DNA of 64,000 nucleotides, taken from Coriaria nepalensis. Taxonomy: Eukaryota; Streptophyta; Magnoliopsida; Cucurbitales; Coriariaceae. The notes under the pieces are model-generated. The model had not been told where the DNA came from and did no database searches. It saw only the letters and a program-made list of their open reading frames with translations. The position numbers and the translations under genes were made by a program. How positions within the stretch are numbered: position 1 is the first letter of the stretch; each line of letters opens with the position of its first letter. The stretch covers positions 5,079,001 through 5,143,000 of the forward strand of contig CP114487.1 of NCBI GenBank assembly GCA_027186245.1. Reading direction: 5' to 3'. Positions 13,566 through 27,500 of this stretch are shown here, piece by piece.

Positions 13566-13578
13566 GGCTCTGATACCA
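13566..13578 (-). other. primer binding site (initiator Met-tRNA type)
   Basis: The minus strand reads TGGTATCAGAGCC, the canonical plant LTR-element PBS complementary to initiator methionine tRNA. It lies one base inside the 5' LTR end at 13580. This fixes the orientation and the inner LTR border. Confidence 0.9.
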
Positions 13579-13579
13579 C

Positions 13580-15543
13580 TATTAGGAAACAGATGCACGC
13601 ATATAATATAATAAATACAGTAGAAGAAATATTTAAAATTATATTCGAATCATATCCTAGCATGCATAGTTTCTATAGATCGATCATACAATAATTATAT
13701 CACATATAATTTATTTTACAGAAAGCACAATAAATTTGTCAATATTAAATCAAGATTTCGGGAAAGGGAATACATCTTTTAATTTATAAAACTCTTCTTG
13801 AATAAGATAGGGAGGTGCCAATGTGTTCGCCCTCTAACCGTTATACATACGATTCATTTCACACTATTAAGTTTCTTCTTAAGATCTCAACTCATGAGAT
13901 AATAAGCTCAGGGAAAATGAATGGAAATGATTCTCTTTTCTCTCTTTGATTTTCAGCCAAGAGACTTGTGTGAGCATTTCTTAATTTCAGCCACCATATG
14001 CCTTGTATTTATAAGCAAATGTTAGGTCATACTTTCTTAATCTCATTAGAAATCCTAGTTGTCTTAAAACACAAAAGTGAGATAGGCTTTAGCATTCAAT
14101 GGCCGGCCACCCATGGATTATTTAATCAATATTTCAATTAATTTTGACTTATGAAAATTCAATTAATAATCCACCCATTAATCCTTTAATGTCTTATTAT
14201 TAATTACGAATACTTAGGACCATTTTATAATTAAATAAAAGTTGCTATGTAACTTATTAATTTCCAATTAATTCAATGCCATAATTAGTTATGCTAGTAG
14301 AGCTACATGATATTACATTAAAAAATGAATAATTACCATTTTGCTCTTATAGTCAAACTATAGGTCAAATTACCATTTTATCCCTAAAATGGTTTTGGTC
14401 CGTTTTTCCTTTTTCTCTGATAAACCTTTAACTGTGTTACTTTGAACCTTATGTGTATGACCAATTAGATTCTACATCACATCGACATGAGGATTTCATA
14501 AACAACTTTATGATTTTATTTGATTCAAAATTAAATTCATTTAATGTAAAATAGCCTTTTAAATTAAACAATTAACTAAATCATGTCATGATTTATTAAC
14601 TTTAAACCTCCAAGTTAATATTGACATCTACCAACATGTCAAAACTACTCTGGATATAAAGTATCATATTCCGAAATATCTAGATTCATTATAGGGCATG
14701 GTCTAAATGTTAAACTAGGATAGAAAAATCATAATGGACTATCATACTTTTATTAAACATCGACAATAGATTTACAGAAAGTTCTTTTAAACCATACTAC
14801 TTTGCAAAAATTTCTTATTCAATAAAGTATATAATCTATAGGATTTATTCCAAATACGGAAGCGATGAATTTCCTCTTGACCACTCATAATCCTTCTCGC
14901 ACAACACTTCATACCCAAAGGTTCACCTCGTGTTCACTCATAGCTAGGGAAATCGGTATGATGTTAAAGTATGAAGTCTGATACTCACAAAAATCATGGT
15001 TTCTTAGGTCAGAGGATCACATGTAAAACAGTCACTAGATAATTCTCTCATTAATAATCAATATTAACTATCATTGAGAATTATCCAAGTATCTCATTCA
15101 ACACCTTTAATCTCTACTAAGCGCTCACGTAAACATCATGGTGTTCTACTAACACTACCGGCTGTGAGATTGACCACCCTGACAATTAGGTGATGAACTA
15201 CATGATTGATTATCTATCCGGATCAATTGATGTCCTTTTTTGAGATCCTATGATAATGAACATTTTGTATCTTAAGAGCTTTTAGCGATTCAAGTCTCTA
15301 CTAGTATGATCTCTATCATGGTCTCCAGAGTGCATAACTCAAGATAATGGATTTTATCATGATATGCATATATATAACATATAATATTAATTCCAAAAAA
15401 ATCAATAAACATCATAAATAATAACTTATTTTCATTAATGATAATAAATAATGTCTTGCTAATATCTGCATAAAGATAGTATCACATAAAATATTTGTCT
15501 CATCGAATTAAATTCTGATTAGTTTGACGAACATACACTTTCA
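13580..15543 (-). repeat. X1 complete 5' LTR (1964 bp)
   Basis: Bounded by the PBS on the left and the CTTTA duplication on the right. On the minus strand it begins TGAAAGTGTATG and ends CCTAATA, so the 3' end is not the usual CA. Related copies are at 8723, 10220, 32707 and 42883. Confidence 0.85.
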
Positions 15544-15548
15544 CTTTA
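15544..15548 (+). repeat. target-site duplication CTTTA (right)
   Basis: Right-hand partner of the CTTTA at 8718-8722. The copia Y RNase H reading resumes here. Confidence 0.75.
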
Positions 15549-16029
15549 ACCTTGGAGGCTTATTCTAACTTAGATTGGGGTTCCTGCCCCATGGCTAGGA
15601 GATCTTATAAGGTTTTGTATCGTGCTTAGCGACTCTCATTTCATGGAAATCTAAGAAACAAAAAATAGTTTCAAGATCATCTACAAAAGCTGATTATCGT
15701 TCCATGGCTACTGCCACTTGTGAAGTTACATGGATCATCAACTTACTGCATGATCTCTAATTCCACTCCCTCGTTCCAGTTACACTCTACTGTGATAGTT
15801 CTTCTGCAAGACACATTGCAGCAAACCCATATTTCACAAACGGACTTAAGCAAATAAACATTGACTGTCATCTTGTATGTGAAAAAATCCAAATGGGAAT
15901 CATCTAGATAGCTTCCATATCTACTATGGAGCAACCAGCAGACATCCTAACCAGAGCCCTCGGCAAGCTCCAACATAAACCCCCTTCTTTCCAAGTTGTA
16001 GTATTAATTATAGCTCTCGGTTGAGTAGT
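15544..16029 (+). pseudogene. copia Y RNase H part 2
   Basis: Continues the RNase H interrupted at 8722. Recognisable are an S-W-K-S-K-K-Q-K stretch, [10 protein letters not shown], the L-Y-C-D-S-S-S-A-R-H-I-A segment with a catalytic Asp, and the terminal P-A-D-I-L-T-R-A-L-G-K-L tail typical of copia pol. Small frameshifts are present. The 3' LTR follows. Confidence 0.85.
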
Positions 16030-16230
16030 TGTTAGTTAACTGGAGAGGTTAATAGTTATTTAGGATGTTAGTTATGTTTTTATAGTGACTTCATCTCTCA
16101 CTTACGTGAGTATATGTATCTCAAGCTTGTATTATTATCACTTAATAAATAATACAATCAAATTATCTAGCAGATTTCTCTCTCCTCTCTTTATTGATCA
16201 CAAAGGACTAGGCTCAATTTGCGCTTAACA
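16030..16230 (+). repeat. 3' LTR of copia Y (short, 201 bp)
   Basis: Runs from TGTTAGTTAAC to GCGCTTAACA, giving TG..CA ends and a short inverted terminal TGTTA/TAACA. It lies shortly after the end of the copia pol reading frame, where a 3' LTR should be. The upstream partner LTR is not in the window. Such short LTRs are common in some plant copia families. Confidence 0.6.
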
Positions 16231-18240
16231 TGCCCCCAGTGCGAGAATACTCGAGTAACTCAGATTCATGTCAAATTTGCACCCCTACATGTAAGGGGAA
16301 AAGAGAGTCGTCTTGCTTATATTCTTACCCATCTCATATTTGGGTAATCATATACATAAATACTATTATCCTTTACTCCATTTTTAATATGGGACAAGAA
16401 TTTTCTCTACTATTTTTATATTTCAAACAATTAAAATAAGTGCACTTTGGATATTAATTTTTCATTCACCCGTGCATTATTTTGGGCATGTTATATATTC
16501 TTTCAAAATCCTTATGGAGGAAAATAAAATTTACTTTGACTTTTCAATTATACGAAGTAAGTCTCCCTCCAAATTCTGCTTTAATATAACATCTTACTAT
16601 TCTATTTTTCCAACATCCGCACCAATAAAATCCGTATGAGCACTTTGAAAGAAGAGTGGAAGAATTTGGTAGGTTGCGCTTTCAATCTTCAAGCAAAAAA
16701 GGGAATGAGAAAAATGATTGCAGCAAGAAGCTTCAATTAGTTTTAAGGTTATGATCGATTTTCAATCGTGAGAAAAAAGATTGAAAATGATAGAGGAAAA
16801 AAGATCAAAGAAAGATCGAAGGGGATCGCAAAAATTGGTTCATCTCAACGTATTTAATAAATATGCAAGGACTAATTGAAGAAAAATTGAAGGAGATGAT
16901 AGAGGAAAAAAGAAAGAGTAAAATCGAAAAGAAACAGTGAAGCTGAGCCGAGTCGAGGATTCCTCCCGAGCTATGCGTGCTTCCCTTTTTCTCATTAATT
17001 AACATGGACTTTCGTGTGCCGTGCGATTAGTAGGCCTCCTTGCATCCACTTCGTCGGTCTGAATGGGTCTGGATCCATACCGTCGGGATTCAATCCAAAC
17101 CCAAGGGTTAATAGTTGTAAACAGGAGTTTGTCACCGATAATTTTCCTATGCTTAGCTCGATTTAACAAATTTTTATGCGACCTTTATGATAAAAGATGG
17201 GGAGGGGAAGGGAAGGGAAGGGAAGGGCGAAGGGGGTTACGGTGGACAAGGATTAGTGATAAATTTATTTAACGAAGAGTAAGTACGAGTTGTGTATTAT
17301 CGTACGGAAAAGGTTTTATCTAGTTCAAATTTACGTAAGAGAAAAGTGGGTAAAAATCTAACCCACCACACGCATAATTGTCTCCTATAATGTAGAACTC
17401 ATAATATTAATTGGCAACGGGTGAATATTATTTTTCTTGATTATTTATTGGGTCTTCACCTTCTTAATAATGATGCTCCAATTGAAGACGATAGTTTAAA
17501 TTTTAGTTTCGAATATTGTCTATTAATTCTTTATCCTTTTTTCCTCTTCCACTTGCGATTGGCTTTCCATTATCAAATCATTACGCTAGATGCAGATTAA
17601 TAACAAGTGTTCACAAAACAAAGCTCATGACAACCCTTTTTTTTATGCATGGACAGAACCACTTTACTGGAATCGAATTGGAATCGAATAGGAAATAAAT
17701 CAAATAGAGTTAAGAGCTAAAACTTTTGGTATGTTCATTTTCACCGAAATAAAATCAAGCTAAGTTTTCCCAAACAGATGTTTTCATTCCCCCTAAAAAG
17801 TATAGTTTTGTCCTCAACACTTCATTCAACTTATCTCTTATCGCATTTCTAATTATAAACTGGAAGTCAATATAAATAGTTCATACCACTATAATAAGCT
17901 CTTGCATGAAGCATGATGGGTGCCAAAACCCTCCAGCGTGTCTCAACTCTCAAGTCTTCACTACAACTGTTTAAGTAGTAATTAGTTATAGAGATTGAGG
18001 GTTAACAATTCAAGTAATCTTATACTTAACATGTGTAAGATTCTAGAATTTTGAGGTACAAAAATAGCAGAAGAGATCCCATTCTTGAGCCGGTGCTTGC
18101 TTTCCCGTAACCTGTATATAGAATCGGTTTATTGAACAAAGCCAAAAAATAAAATAAAAATCATTATTCTCGGAAAATAAACTTTTGAATGCTAACATTG
18201 AAAGGACTGAAGGCTATAATATAATCAGATATAAGAGGAG
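16231..18240. other. intergenic spacer between copia Y and the DENN gene
   Basis: No convincing gene. Short open stretches do not resemble known proteins. A purine-rich run of GGGAA units is at about 17199-17228. The right end (about 18240-18569) is probably the 3' UTR of the minus-strand DENN gene; a TTTATT near 18126 reads AATAAA on that strand. Confidence 0.5.
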
Positions 18241-18569
18241 AGAAAATGCTCACCTTCAAAGGTAGAAGCAATGGCAGAGATGCTCTTCAAATTTACAAAA
18301 TCCAATTGTCGTTCGGGTGAGACCAAAAATGGACTTTACTAATTTACAAAGTGAATCAATCAGATATCTTCTATAACTATAAATTATTGCTATATGGATT
18401 TAGCTACAACTTGCAATGAAACCAACTGGTATTGCCACATTTCATGCCAAGAAAATTTAGATTCAAATAAGGGGAAAGAAAGAGCTTATAAACTAGATAT
18501 CACAAAAACTTGTAATCAAGTTTACAACGAGATGATACAGCTCCAAGAGCAATCCTTCATGGACGACTA

Positions 18570-21500
18570 CTATTCCTTCTGGAAGAAAGAAAGTATGAGA
18601 TCGGTATGGACTGAAAACATTTGTGTATCCACAAACAGCTGTTTGGCATAACGAAAAGGAAGGGGAAAAAAAATTAGTTAGTCTTTTTTCCGATCTCCTA
18701 ATAACAACCTCCATCACTCAAAACCGTTCAGACTGCCGTAAAAATCAGTCGACTCAGTTCATGAACAAGGTAAAACCACAGATATAAAAAGGGTGATGGT
18801 CAAATATGCATACCTTCATAAAAGGCCGATCCCGACTAGAGAATGAGTTGATGAAACTTTCCTTCAAAAGTAGTGATACCTAGAAATAGAAAGAATCAGG
18901 TATCAGATCCACAAAACTACTATTAATGGTTTCACTCCTTTTACTAAGACTTTGGCCCACAGATCTTCACAGCACAATTCTGCTTTTCTTTAAGTTTTGA
19001 AATTAAATAAAAAAATATTTCAAACAACATCGTAAAATGAAATCAAACCCCTTATGGGCCACTAGTCCTTGTTTCTGTCAGAGATCTACCTGGTTACACT
19101 CCTGTTAATTACGTTAGAGCACCCTCACCCCCACTTATAAGGTGGAGAAGACCTAAACAATAAAGAAAGTACCCTTTCCGGTTCATTTAGTATTCAAATA
19201 TAACATAAACAAATTTAGAAGTGCACAGATTATTGATCCTCATAAGGAATATCCGGGTCTTAACTCTTAAGCATGTTTCTAGTTGTTCCCACACAATAAT
19301 TAGCTATCATAATATTTCTTAAGAAACTGGTCGTACTGTTGCATCAAAACAAAACATTTGCCCTAACAGTAAAATCTGTGCCTGTTAATTCTAGATTATT
19401 TGTTTTTTTAAGTAAGGGAAGGACATTCAAACCTTATCATCATTGGACTGCACATTTGTGATTGTGTGTGAACGGAGGTTAGAGCAAAGAGAATCCAAGT
19501 ACAATCTTAGCACTGAAAGAAAACTAGTGGCAGCTTCAACCTGCATTTATATATATATATAAGAAATGTTAGAAATAGTGTAACCAAGTTATAGAGAGAA
19601 TAAGTTGGAAAAAGAATTGCGAGAAAGTTTCATCTGCACTTGGTCTAAATCCAAAATGAGCAGGCCTTATGCCTCAATTAGGAAGTTGTAGAAAAAAAGC
19701 CTTAAAAGACGACTGATTAGATTTATGTTAGCATGGTGCAAGAGCAAGGTGGAAGTCAGGGAACCTTCACTTCGGTGCATTCATAGACCGGTCTTTTCCT
19801 CCCTAGATAGCTTTCCCCAACAAGCTTTGCATGAAGAGGACTTAAGGATGAAAATAACTCTCTGTATTTTGGTAATTGCGGTATTGCTGGTGCCTTGACC
19901 TAATATGGCAGTTGTGGAAAAGAAGAATCAGATAAGCTTTTGATTCTTACAAAGCAGATTAGTTGGACAACTAGAGATCATCTTTTTCACAAGATTAAAT
20001 GCAAACACATAAGCATTGGACTGTATATTCCATAAGGAAAAACACCAGTTGACTTTTCCCTAGATTCAACCTGATTACCTTCCAAAAAATTTGCCACCAA
20101 AAACAGAACATAATTTTCAGCAAACCACGAGCCTCCCAACTAGTACTCGTAAACCCATGTTGCTTCATTCTCACAGCTATTATAGTGACTAAAACGAAAT
20201 ATGCAGTATATATATTTAATTACCGAGAAGATCTCTACATTTTCTGGTCAGTAACAAGATCTACCCTTGTTTTGAAAATTTTTGCAGACTACCTTCTATA
20301 TTTTTTAATGACAAAACTACACTTAAACTAAAGAAAGAAAAATAGGAAAAACGCTGAAAACAAACTCCATGAGTTTTTTTCGAAACTTTGATGCCAGAGG
20401 TCGCAGACTCGCATGGGGATCAACCATGGTCGACCGAGATCGACAAGGTAGTCGATCTACCACAGCATCTTGCAATTTTTTGGTTTAAATTTTCTGTTTG
20501 TCATTCCTTCTTGATCTATGGGCAAAAGAAAACTAAAAAAACACAAATCTGGACAGATCAAATAATGGTAACGAAAGTTAGAAATCAGAAAATGTCTCAA
20601 AAGATTTTGAATTAGATCATGAATCAGATCAGGAGGTTTTTAGATCTCAAAATCATTAAAAGAGAAGAAATCAAAAAGCGACAAAGAAATCATAAACAGA
20701 GAAGCTGATAGCGAGCATGAATTCAACTTAGACATAGAACGTAGAATTCGACTTAGATATAAAATAGATGTAGAATTCAAAAATAGATGTAGAATTCGAC
20801 TTAGAGATAGAACGTAACAGAGGATAGAGAGAATGAGGGATTTGTAGGGATTGGTAGAGAAAGAGAGAAATGGTGGATTGGAAAAGGGTAAATTAGTAAT
20901 ATTACTGTTAAAGAAAGGTATTTTGCTAAAATTTTCAGATTTTAGGCATTGAGCAAAAGTGCACTTCTTTTGAGGGTACTGTGCAAATTTCCCCAAAAAA
21001 ACAATCAGTTTAAACTTTTTAGCTGAACAAAGAAAGCAGACCCAGTCAATTTGTTTAAAAAGGATTCTACCTGGTTCTTGTTAGCATCAACAAGAATGAT
21101 ATGGCTTAATTTTGACTCCACTTCATAGGTTTTGTTCTTGACACCAACCTGCAATAAATAATCACTGTCAATAACCCATCAGAGGTATCAACAATAGACC
21201 ATACAAGCAATGATACGAAGTCCATCCCTAGAATTTGATCCAATTAATAATGAAAACATAATAAAAGATGCTGATGCTTACTATATAAGGAACAGGTGCA
21301 TCCAAAAAGTCAAGCATGTCATCTGGTAGAACCTGGAAGTTTGGAAATGATTAATGACACAAAAGACTGTTAGATGAATTGTATTTAAGAACAAGAAATG
21401 AAAAATTGTCAAGCCAGGGAAAACATACCGGCATTAACAGGCTTTGCCAATGGTATGGACGAATAAGTGGGATTATTGAAAGAACCGAGGCAGAGAGGAT

Positions 21501-24500
21501 TCCCTAATCCATAGAGTAACTTGTAAATGAAACATATTTCATAGATACTAGCTAATAAAACAAATGACAAATGCAAAAACTGACTCAAGCAGATATAGTA
21601 AGGTTCTGCAATGAGACATGTGTACTCAAAGAATTAAATTTCACAAGACCAATATCAACATTCTACAAAAAGTGATAGATACCAAGTCGGTACAAACGAC
21701 AACAACTTGCTTCTCCAGCAATGCGCCAGCAAACAGAGTCAATATCTGCAAAGCAAGAAGATTGTACACCTCAATTTCTATCATTGGCAAAAAAATCTCT
21801 CATAAGAAAAAACATTCAACCAAAGATCCAAGACATAATGACGGAAAAAAGAAGAAATGGATTAAACAGGTCTCAATTGATCAATATTCAAACATACATA
21901 ATTACAGGAATTAGAGAATTGAGATATAATCAAGAGGGTCTCAATATTATAGCTTCTGAGTGTTGAAGAACTTATTCATGTGATTTTCAAATGAAATGGT
22001 CCCAAACTGAAGAAGCTATATCTATCTAAGAGTACCACTTCATTGAAGATATAACTCATGTGCCAACGAGGGAGAACCAACACACAATTATCCTAAGCAA
22101 GTGGCTGCCGAAATCCTACTCATTATATTATGATATTATGACCACAAAGGAGGATCTGCGCTAAGTATAATTATTCTTAGGATGAGTATTATAGATTGAT
22201 TTTCCTATTAAGAATTAAAAAAGAAAAAATGTTAATTGAGGAATACCAATACCACAAAACATACTATGCAGTGCAATCTCAATATTTTTCCCATGTATCA
22301 GAATGAGCAGGAAAAACCTTGTGCATGGGGCTTGTTCCCCATTTCATGAAACTCTTCTCCAACAGTATAGCAAAACAAAGATAAAATTAATTATAAGGTA
22401 AAAACCAATCATTCGAAATTCACTGCTCAAGGGAAGATCCTATGAATATGAGTTAGCAATGAAGGAGCTCATTTACATTCTCAAGACGCAAGGAACCACA
22501 TAGGCATGCAACAGTCCATATTGACAAGGCAGTTGCTTCCTCTTCAGCCAACAGTTCACTTTGTGCCTGACAAAAAATCAACAGCAAGACCATACTGATT
22601 TTCAAAAATAGTAGAAAAATAAATTTTGGATCTACAAAAAGCATCCAACATATACGTATACATTTATTCTTTATCAAAAAAAAATTGCACGATCAGGAAG
22701 TGGTGAGGGTGGGGCATACGCCTGTGGGATAAATATATTAGTTTATCTGATGTCACAAAACTATATAATTTACCTCTGCAAATTCCAGACTGCTTTTACT
22801 ACATGATCTCACATCAATAGTCGAGCCAGCTAGATGTAAAGTGGATCCATTTGATCTATGATACTCCAAAGGATGCAGGTGCTCCAAGGGGTGAAACCAA
22901 AGTGTAGAGCCCCGAGTAGGGCAATGTAACCGGTAATACTCACAAATAATTTGTAATGATCCATGGTTATTGGCCTGATAATATATGTAATTTCAGGATC
23001 AAAAAGATGTAGATCTAACAGGAAAAAGAGTAAAAATAATAAAATAATAAAATAATAAAAATAATGTAAGGTCACTAGAAGAAAATGTTCAAGAACCTTC
23101 GCCCAATCAAGAATACCAGTTAGGTCACTGGAATCTTCTTGTCCAGAGGTTGATGCCTCCGCCGTTTCTGCTTCTTCAATATCACTCCGAAAATTCCTGT
23201 CTTCACCAGGAGGACCTTGAAAGCTGCATAAAGCCAATAACAGCCCATATTTATTGCAACTAAAAGACTGCAAATTGTCCAAAGAAAAGGATTTAAAGGA
23301 AAATAATAAGAAAACCTAGGGTACCATACCAGTACAGAGACATGTGAAACCAGGCATCGCAAAATAATAGAGAGCAAATTTACGAAAGAGACAATAGAAT
23401 AAAAATAACTAAGTTTATGTTCTACATGCTAGATGATAAATAGGTTGACCTAATAACATAAATAGAGTAAATACAACCATGTTACTTGGTTCGACGATCT
23501 CAGCTTATTTCTCATTTAACATGATGAAGCTAGGTCTTCAAGTAGATTCAACCCACACGATATGCTGGAAATACAAGAATTGTATGGAAATCAATAGGCA
23601 AACTGTGCAATGCAATTATGATGGACCAATATACTGATAAGATTATCTCCGGACTGAGATTACTTCGTAAGTAATTGCCTATGGTGAGGAGCCTTAAGTT
23701 ATACCTCTAACTGGCTTTTGCTTTTTAGACACATTATTGTGCTCTTGATTTCATGGCTTGTTCTTGTAACTTGTTGCTAAATTAATATTACTCTTGCTGG
23801 AAAGCTTTCGATACACATTGTTCAAAGAAAGCTAATACTAAAGGAAGAAAAAACAGACAATAATCCAATTACATACACCTCTGAGGCCAGAAAACAAAAC
23901 CAATTCTGCTTTCTTCCTTTGTACCCACTGTGAGTATTGACACAAAAGACAACTGGGGGAATAAAGTAACAGATTTTATAATTGAGGAATCTTAAATAAG
24001 TCCTATAGATTTGAGCACCGTAAATTCTCCATGTGAAGAATATTTTAATCAAATACACCGGAGATCATTGATGTCATACCTGGAGGAAGACTTTGAGCTT
24101 TCATAATGATAATGGTGCACCAGCGGAAGAACAGCATTTGGGAACCGTCCTTCAACCACTTGTTTGTTAGTCGAATAATTAATGTTACAATCACAACTTT
24201 CCTGGTTTTCTGCACCAGATTCTCTTTTGGATGAAACAATCTCGGTTTCAGAGCCAAAGGGAGCAGCTAAATTCTCATCTCCGTCTCTCTTTGAGAGATG
24301 ATCATTCCCATTAGTAATTTGATGGTCTACACCACCTCCATCCTCCGTCAGTCTTTCGGAAATTTCAGCTGTTCCATTAGCCATGTCGTCCACAAATCCT
24401 TGACTCAGTATCACGCCATTTGCATTTTCTGCCAACTTTTCTCCATTGCTATAACTCTCTGAGGCTTCCAGATAAAAAGAACCAATTCCTTCAGTTAACC

Positions 24501-27500
24501 GTGCCAATCTTTCTTCTGCAAAGATGCTACAGAGCAATAGCAGTTAGGAGATAAGAAGTGACAAGAGAAATAGCAATATATACATATATATAGACACACA
24601 CACACACAAACATTAAACAATACTATTTAATGAAAAGCAACTCGTATATGGAATGTATGTACTTCAGACCAGTGTTGTCAAGGGCGCTAGGTGCTCCTAA
24701 GGCTCTAGGACCTCCCAACGCCTGAGGCGCTAGGCGCTCGTCTAGTGCCACATTAATAAGTACGTAATAAAATATTTAGAAACTAAAGCACATATTATAT
24801 CATTCAACAATTTTTTCCAGAGTTTCTAATATATATGCTCTAAAGTATTTTTCTAATAATGTTTAAATTGCCAATTGTTTGTTTTATGTAACAAAAATTT
24901 TAAAAATTACAAGAAACAAATATAATTAATTAAATTAAACATTTGAAAAGAATCTGAGTTTTAAAGTACTAATAAAATTCAAAATTCAAAATCAAAAAAT
25001 TCAAAAAATTTCCAACAAATATGCTGTATATATACATTCTCATTTATTTTTTATACATTCTCTCCTCTATTTTTCAGCTTTGGCTTTTTTCATTATATTC
25101 TATTTTCTATCTCCTTCCTCTTCTTCGTGCAAAAAAAAAAAAGAAAACCAAAAAAAATAAATTGAGAACTCTGCACAGGTGAGCGCCTAAGGTGCTTCTT
25201 GCATGGGCACACTCACCTAGGTGGTGCCAAAGGCAGGTCCCCGCCTCAAGCTCAGACGAGGCGAGGGCACCAGGGAGGCCCCCGCCTCAAGCTCAGATGA
25301 GGCAAGGACACCACGGAGGTCCCCACCTCAAGCTCAGTGAGGCGCTGCATCCTCGCCTTGCCTGAGTGCATAGGCGAGCAGTTAGCTCGCCTTTGACAAC
25401 ACTGACTAAGACAGATTCTTGGAAGAGTGCAGGATATTTCTAAAGGTAAAGGAACTATGCATGGTGCCGAAAGGAAAAGAATAGGAACAAAGATGCCCAG
25501 TAGAAATTCATACTCACCTATTCAAGACACCAAAATGTAATTCAAAAAACGGCAGCCGAGTTAGAATGCAATAGCATCTATGAGTGGTCCATATATATCT
25601 GCTCAAAGACGAGAATGGAGCTCGTTTATCCGAAATACTGGAAAGCAATCCAGAGGGCTTTTGTAATAATTCTTCAACTAAGACACAACATCCATACAAT
25701 GTTGAATTATTTGCAACCTACCGAAATGAGAGAAATAAAAATAAATAAAAATGAGTTACTATTGCTTTGTAGCTTAACAACCGAATTAACTCCCGGCAAT
25801 TTTGAATAACCAAATATGTAAATAGATACAACTTCGACTTAATAAAATTCAAAGAGAAATAGATATTTTAAAACTTTATGAAAACTAGAGTAGATACTAA
25901 ACAAAAAATAATAATAAGAAGATGAAACAAAGTAAATTTACTGGAATACAGAGTACCTGTAACCGAAATACATATGACAAGTCTCTCTGTTTAAGGTGTT
26001 CCTGTAGGAGAACAATAATCACAAGTTTTCACTAATAGAGAAGTAAGTATGTCTCTACAATAAAACAAGACTGTTACATCATTTACACTCGAACATCTTA
26101 AGGCTCCTCATGTTTAATATCAAATGAAAATCAATGTTACTCTACTAGGGTAGTCGATAGAATCAGCAGATGAATTATCAATCAATTTGCACAAAATGAA
26201 ATGCCTTATTTATCCAAAGAGCTATTTGAAACATTTGATTCCAGGGGCTTATACTACATGTCGGTAGTAGCAGATCATTATGATCATTAAATAAAACCGT
26301 GCACTCATCTTCTAGAGAAGAGAATGTTAACATGATAATTGGTGAGGTTTCAGTACCTGACCGAGGAGAATTTCATTCAATTCACTCATGGAAGGAGTTT
26401 TCTCAACAGAATGAACCTGAAAGCACATTCCACAACTCTCAGAAATATATTATATTATTTACATAGAGTGACATTTAGAAAGAAATGCACAAATGCCAAA
26501 AAAATGTACATAAGACTATCGAGATTTAGGATGCTTGCAGTCTAGTTAGTAGTTACACCGCTTTGAGCACAAATTATCATATAAAAATAACTAAAGCATC
26601 AAAACTAGATAAAACTATGCAATACAAAGGCCTTTTCTTTAATAGTTATTACAATTAATTTTTGTAAGGAATGACTTGCTACGGCAGACTGCAGTCATAT
26701 TTATAATACTTAGATGGTTCCCACTATCTTCAGAGGAAAGCTAAACTTCTGCCGTAGATAAATCTCAAGATCAGTCTGGGTATACGAAAAAGAGCAGAGA
26801 AATCAAACATGCACCATTTGTTTCCATATACACAAATTGATCATAAAACATTATGCATATAATCATACAACCTCTAGACCTCCAGGAAAGCAGAATGAGA
26901 AAAGGTCCTTTGAATCAAGAGGTAGCTGCTTTTCTGGAGGGTAGACAAATAGGACCTGAGAGAAGAAAATGAAGATTTAAATTAAATTCAACACTCCACA
27001 ACCTCATAACATAGTTGTTGTAGTATAATAAGGACATTTATAACCAAAAACTAACCTGACGTTCTACACAGACTTGATTCTGACAACAAGGAGCAGATTG
27101 CAATCCCTCGGAAGTTTCATCCTTCCTTGCAAGATATTGCAATTGAAGTTCATGTATGTCACAATTAGGATGAAGGCCAACAACAACCATGCTTTCAAAA
27201 AGTCTTGTGGGCTCTTTCAATGATCTATGACCCTAAAAACTTAAATATTGAAGCTGTTATAAAAGACACAATAAAGAATAGAATATAACTACGGATCAAA
27301 TGATTATAGCTCAACCCAACAAGTAAAGAGATAATAGCATTAACAGTGAAGAGATCAACCCAACAAGTAGCATACCAAGTACTGCAACTGAAAACTAGCC
27401 CATTGACGCTTATAGCTTGTTAGAACCTCGGGATTGTAAGTTCTGCTTGGCTCTTCAGGCGGATTTGAGAAGCCTTGCAACACTTTAGTAACTCTTCGTT

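Larger units (their letters stand above)
8723..15543 (-). mobile_element. nested copia complex X1
   Basis: Minus-strand LTR-retrotransposon inserted in copia Y with duplication CTTTA. From right to left: a complete 5' LTR (13580-15543), PBS, a non-coding leader, degraded gag, then two incomplete LTR copies in tandem (10220-11487 and 8723-10219). All pol is missing. The LTR starts TGAAAGTG on the minus strand and ends CCTAATA. It belongs to the same family as element X2 at 32707-43915, whose LTR and gag regions align along their lengths. Confidence 0.85.
6839..16230 (+). mobile_element. Ty1/copia element Y, split by a nested insertion
   Basis: Plus-strand copia element in two parts. Integrase, RT and early RNase H run from 6839 to 8722; the rest of RNase H and the 3' LTR run from 15544 to 16230. 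The gap is a nested minus-strand copia complex, and joining the flanks restores a continuous RNase H region. The integrase-before-RT order is the Ty1/copia order. The 5' half (5' LTR, gag, protease) is missing. Stops and frameshifts show it is dead. Confidence 0.85.

Noticed and set aside
17199..17230. Purine run as a polypurine tract of a retroelement
   Set aside because: No LTR start follows it and no pol lies beside it; it looks like a simple GGGAA repeat.
18394..18651. Plus-strand open stretch of 85 codons
   Set aside because: It is antisense to the last exon and 3' UTR of the DENN gene and resembles no protein.
21618..21966. Two overlapping plus-strand open stretches
   Set aside because: They lie antisense across DENN exon 11 and intron sequence, are Lys/Asn-rich and lack any domain.
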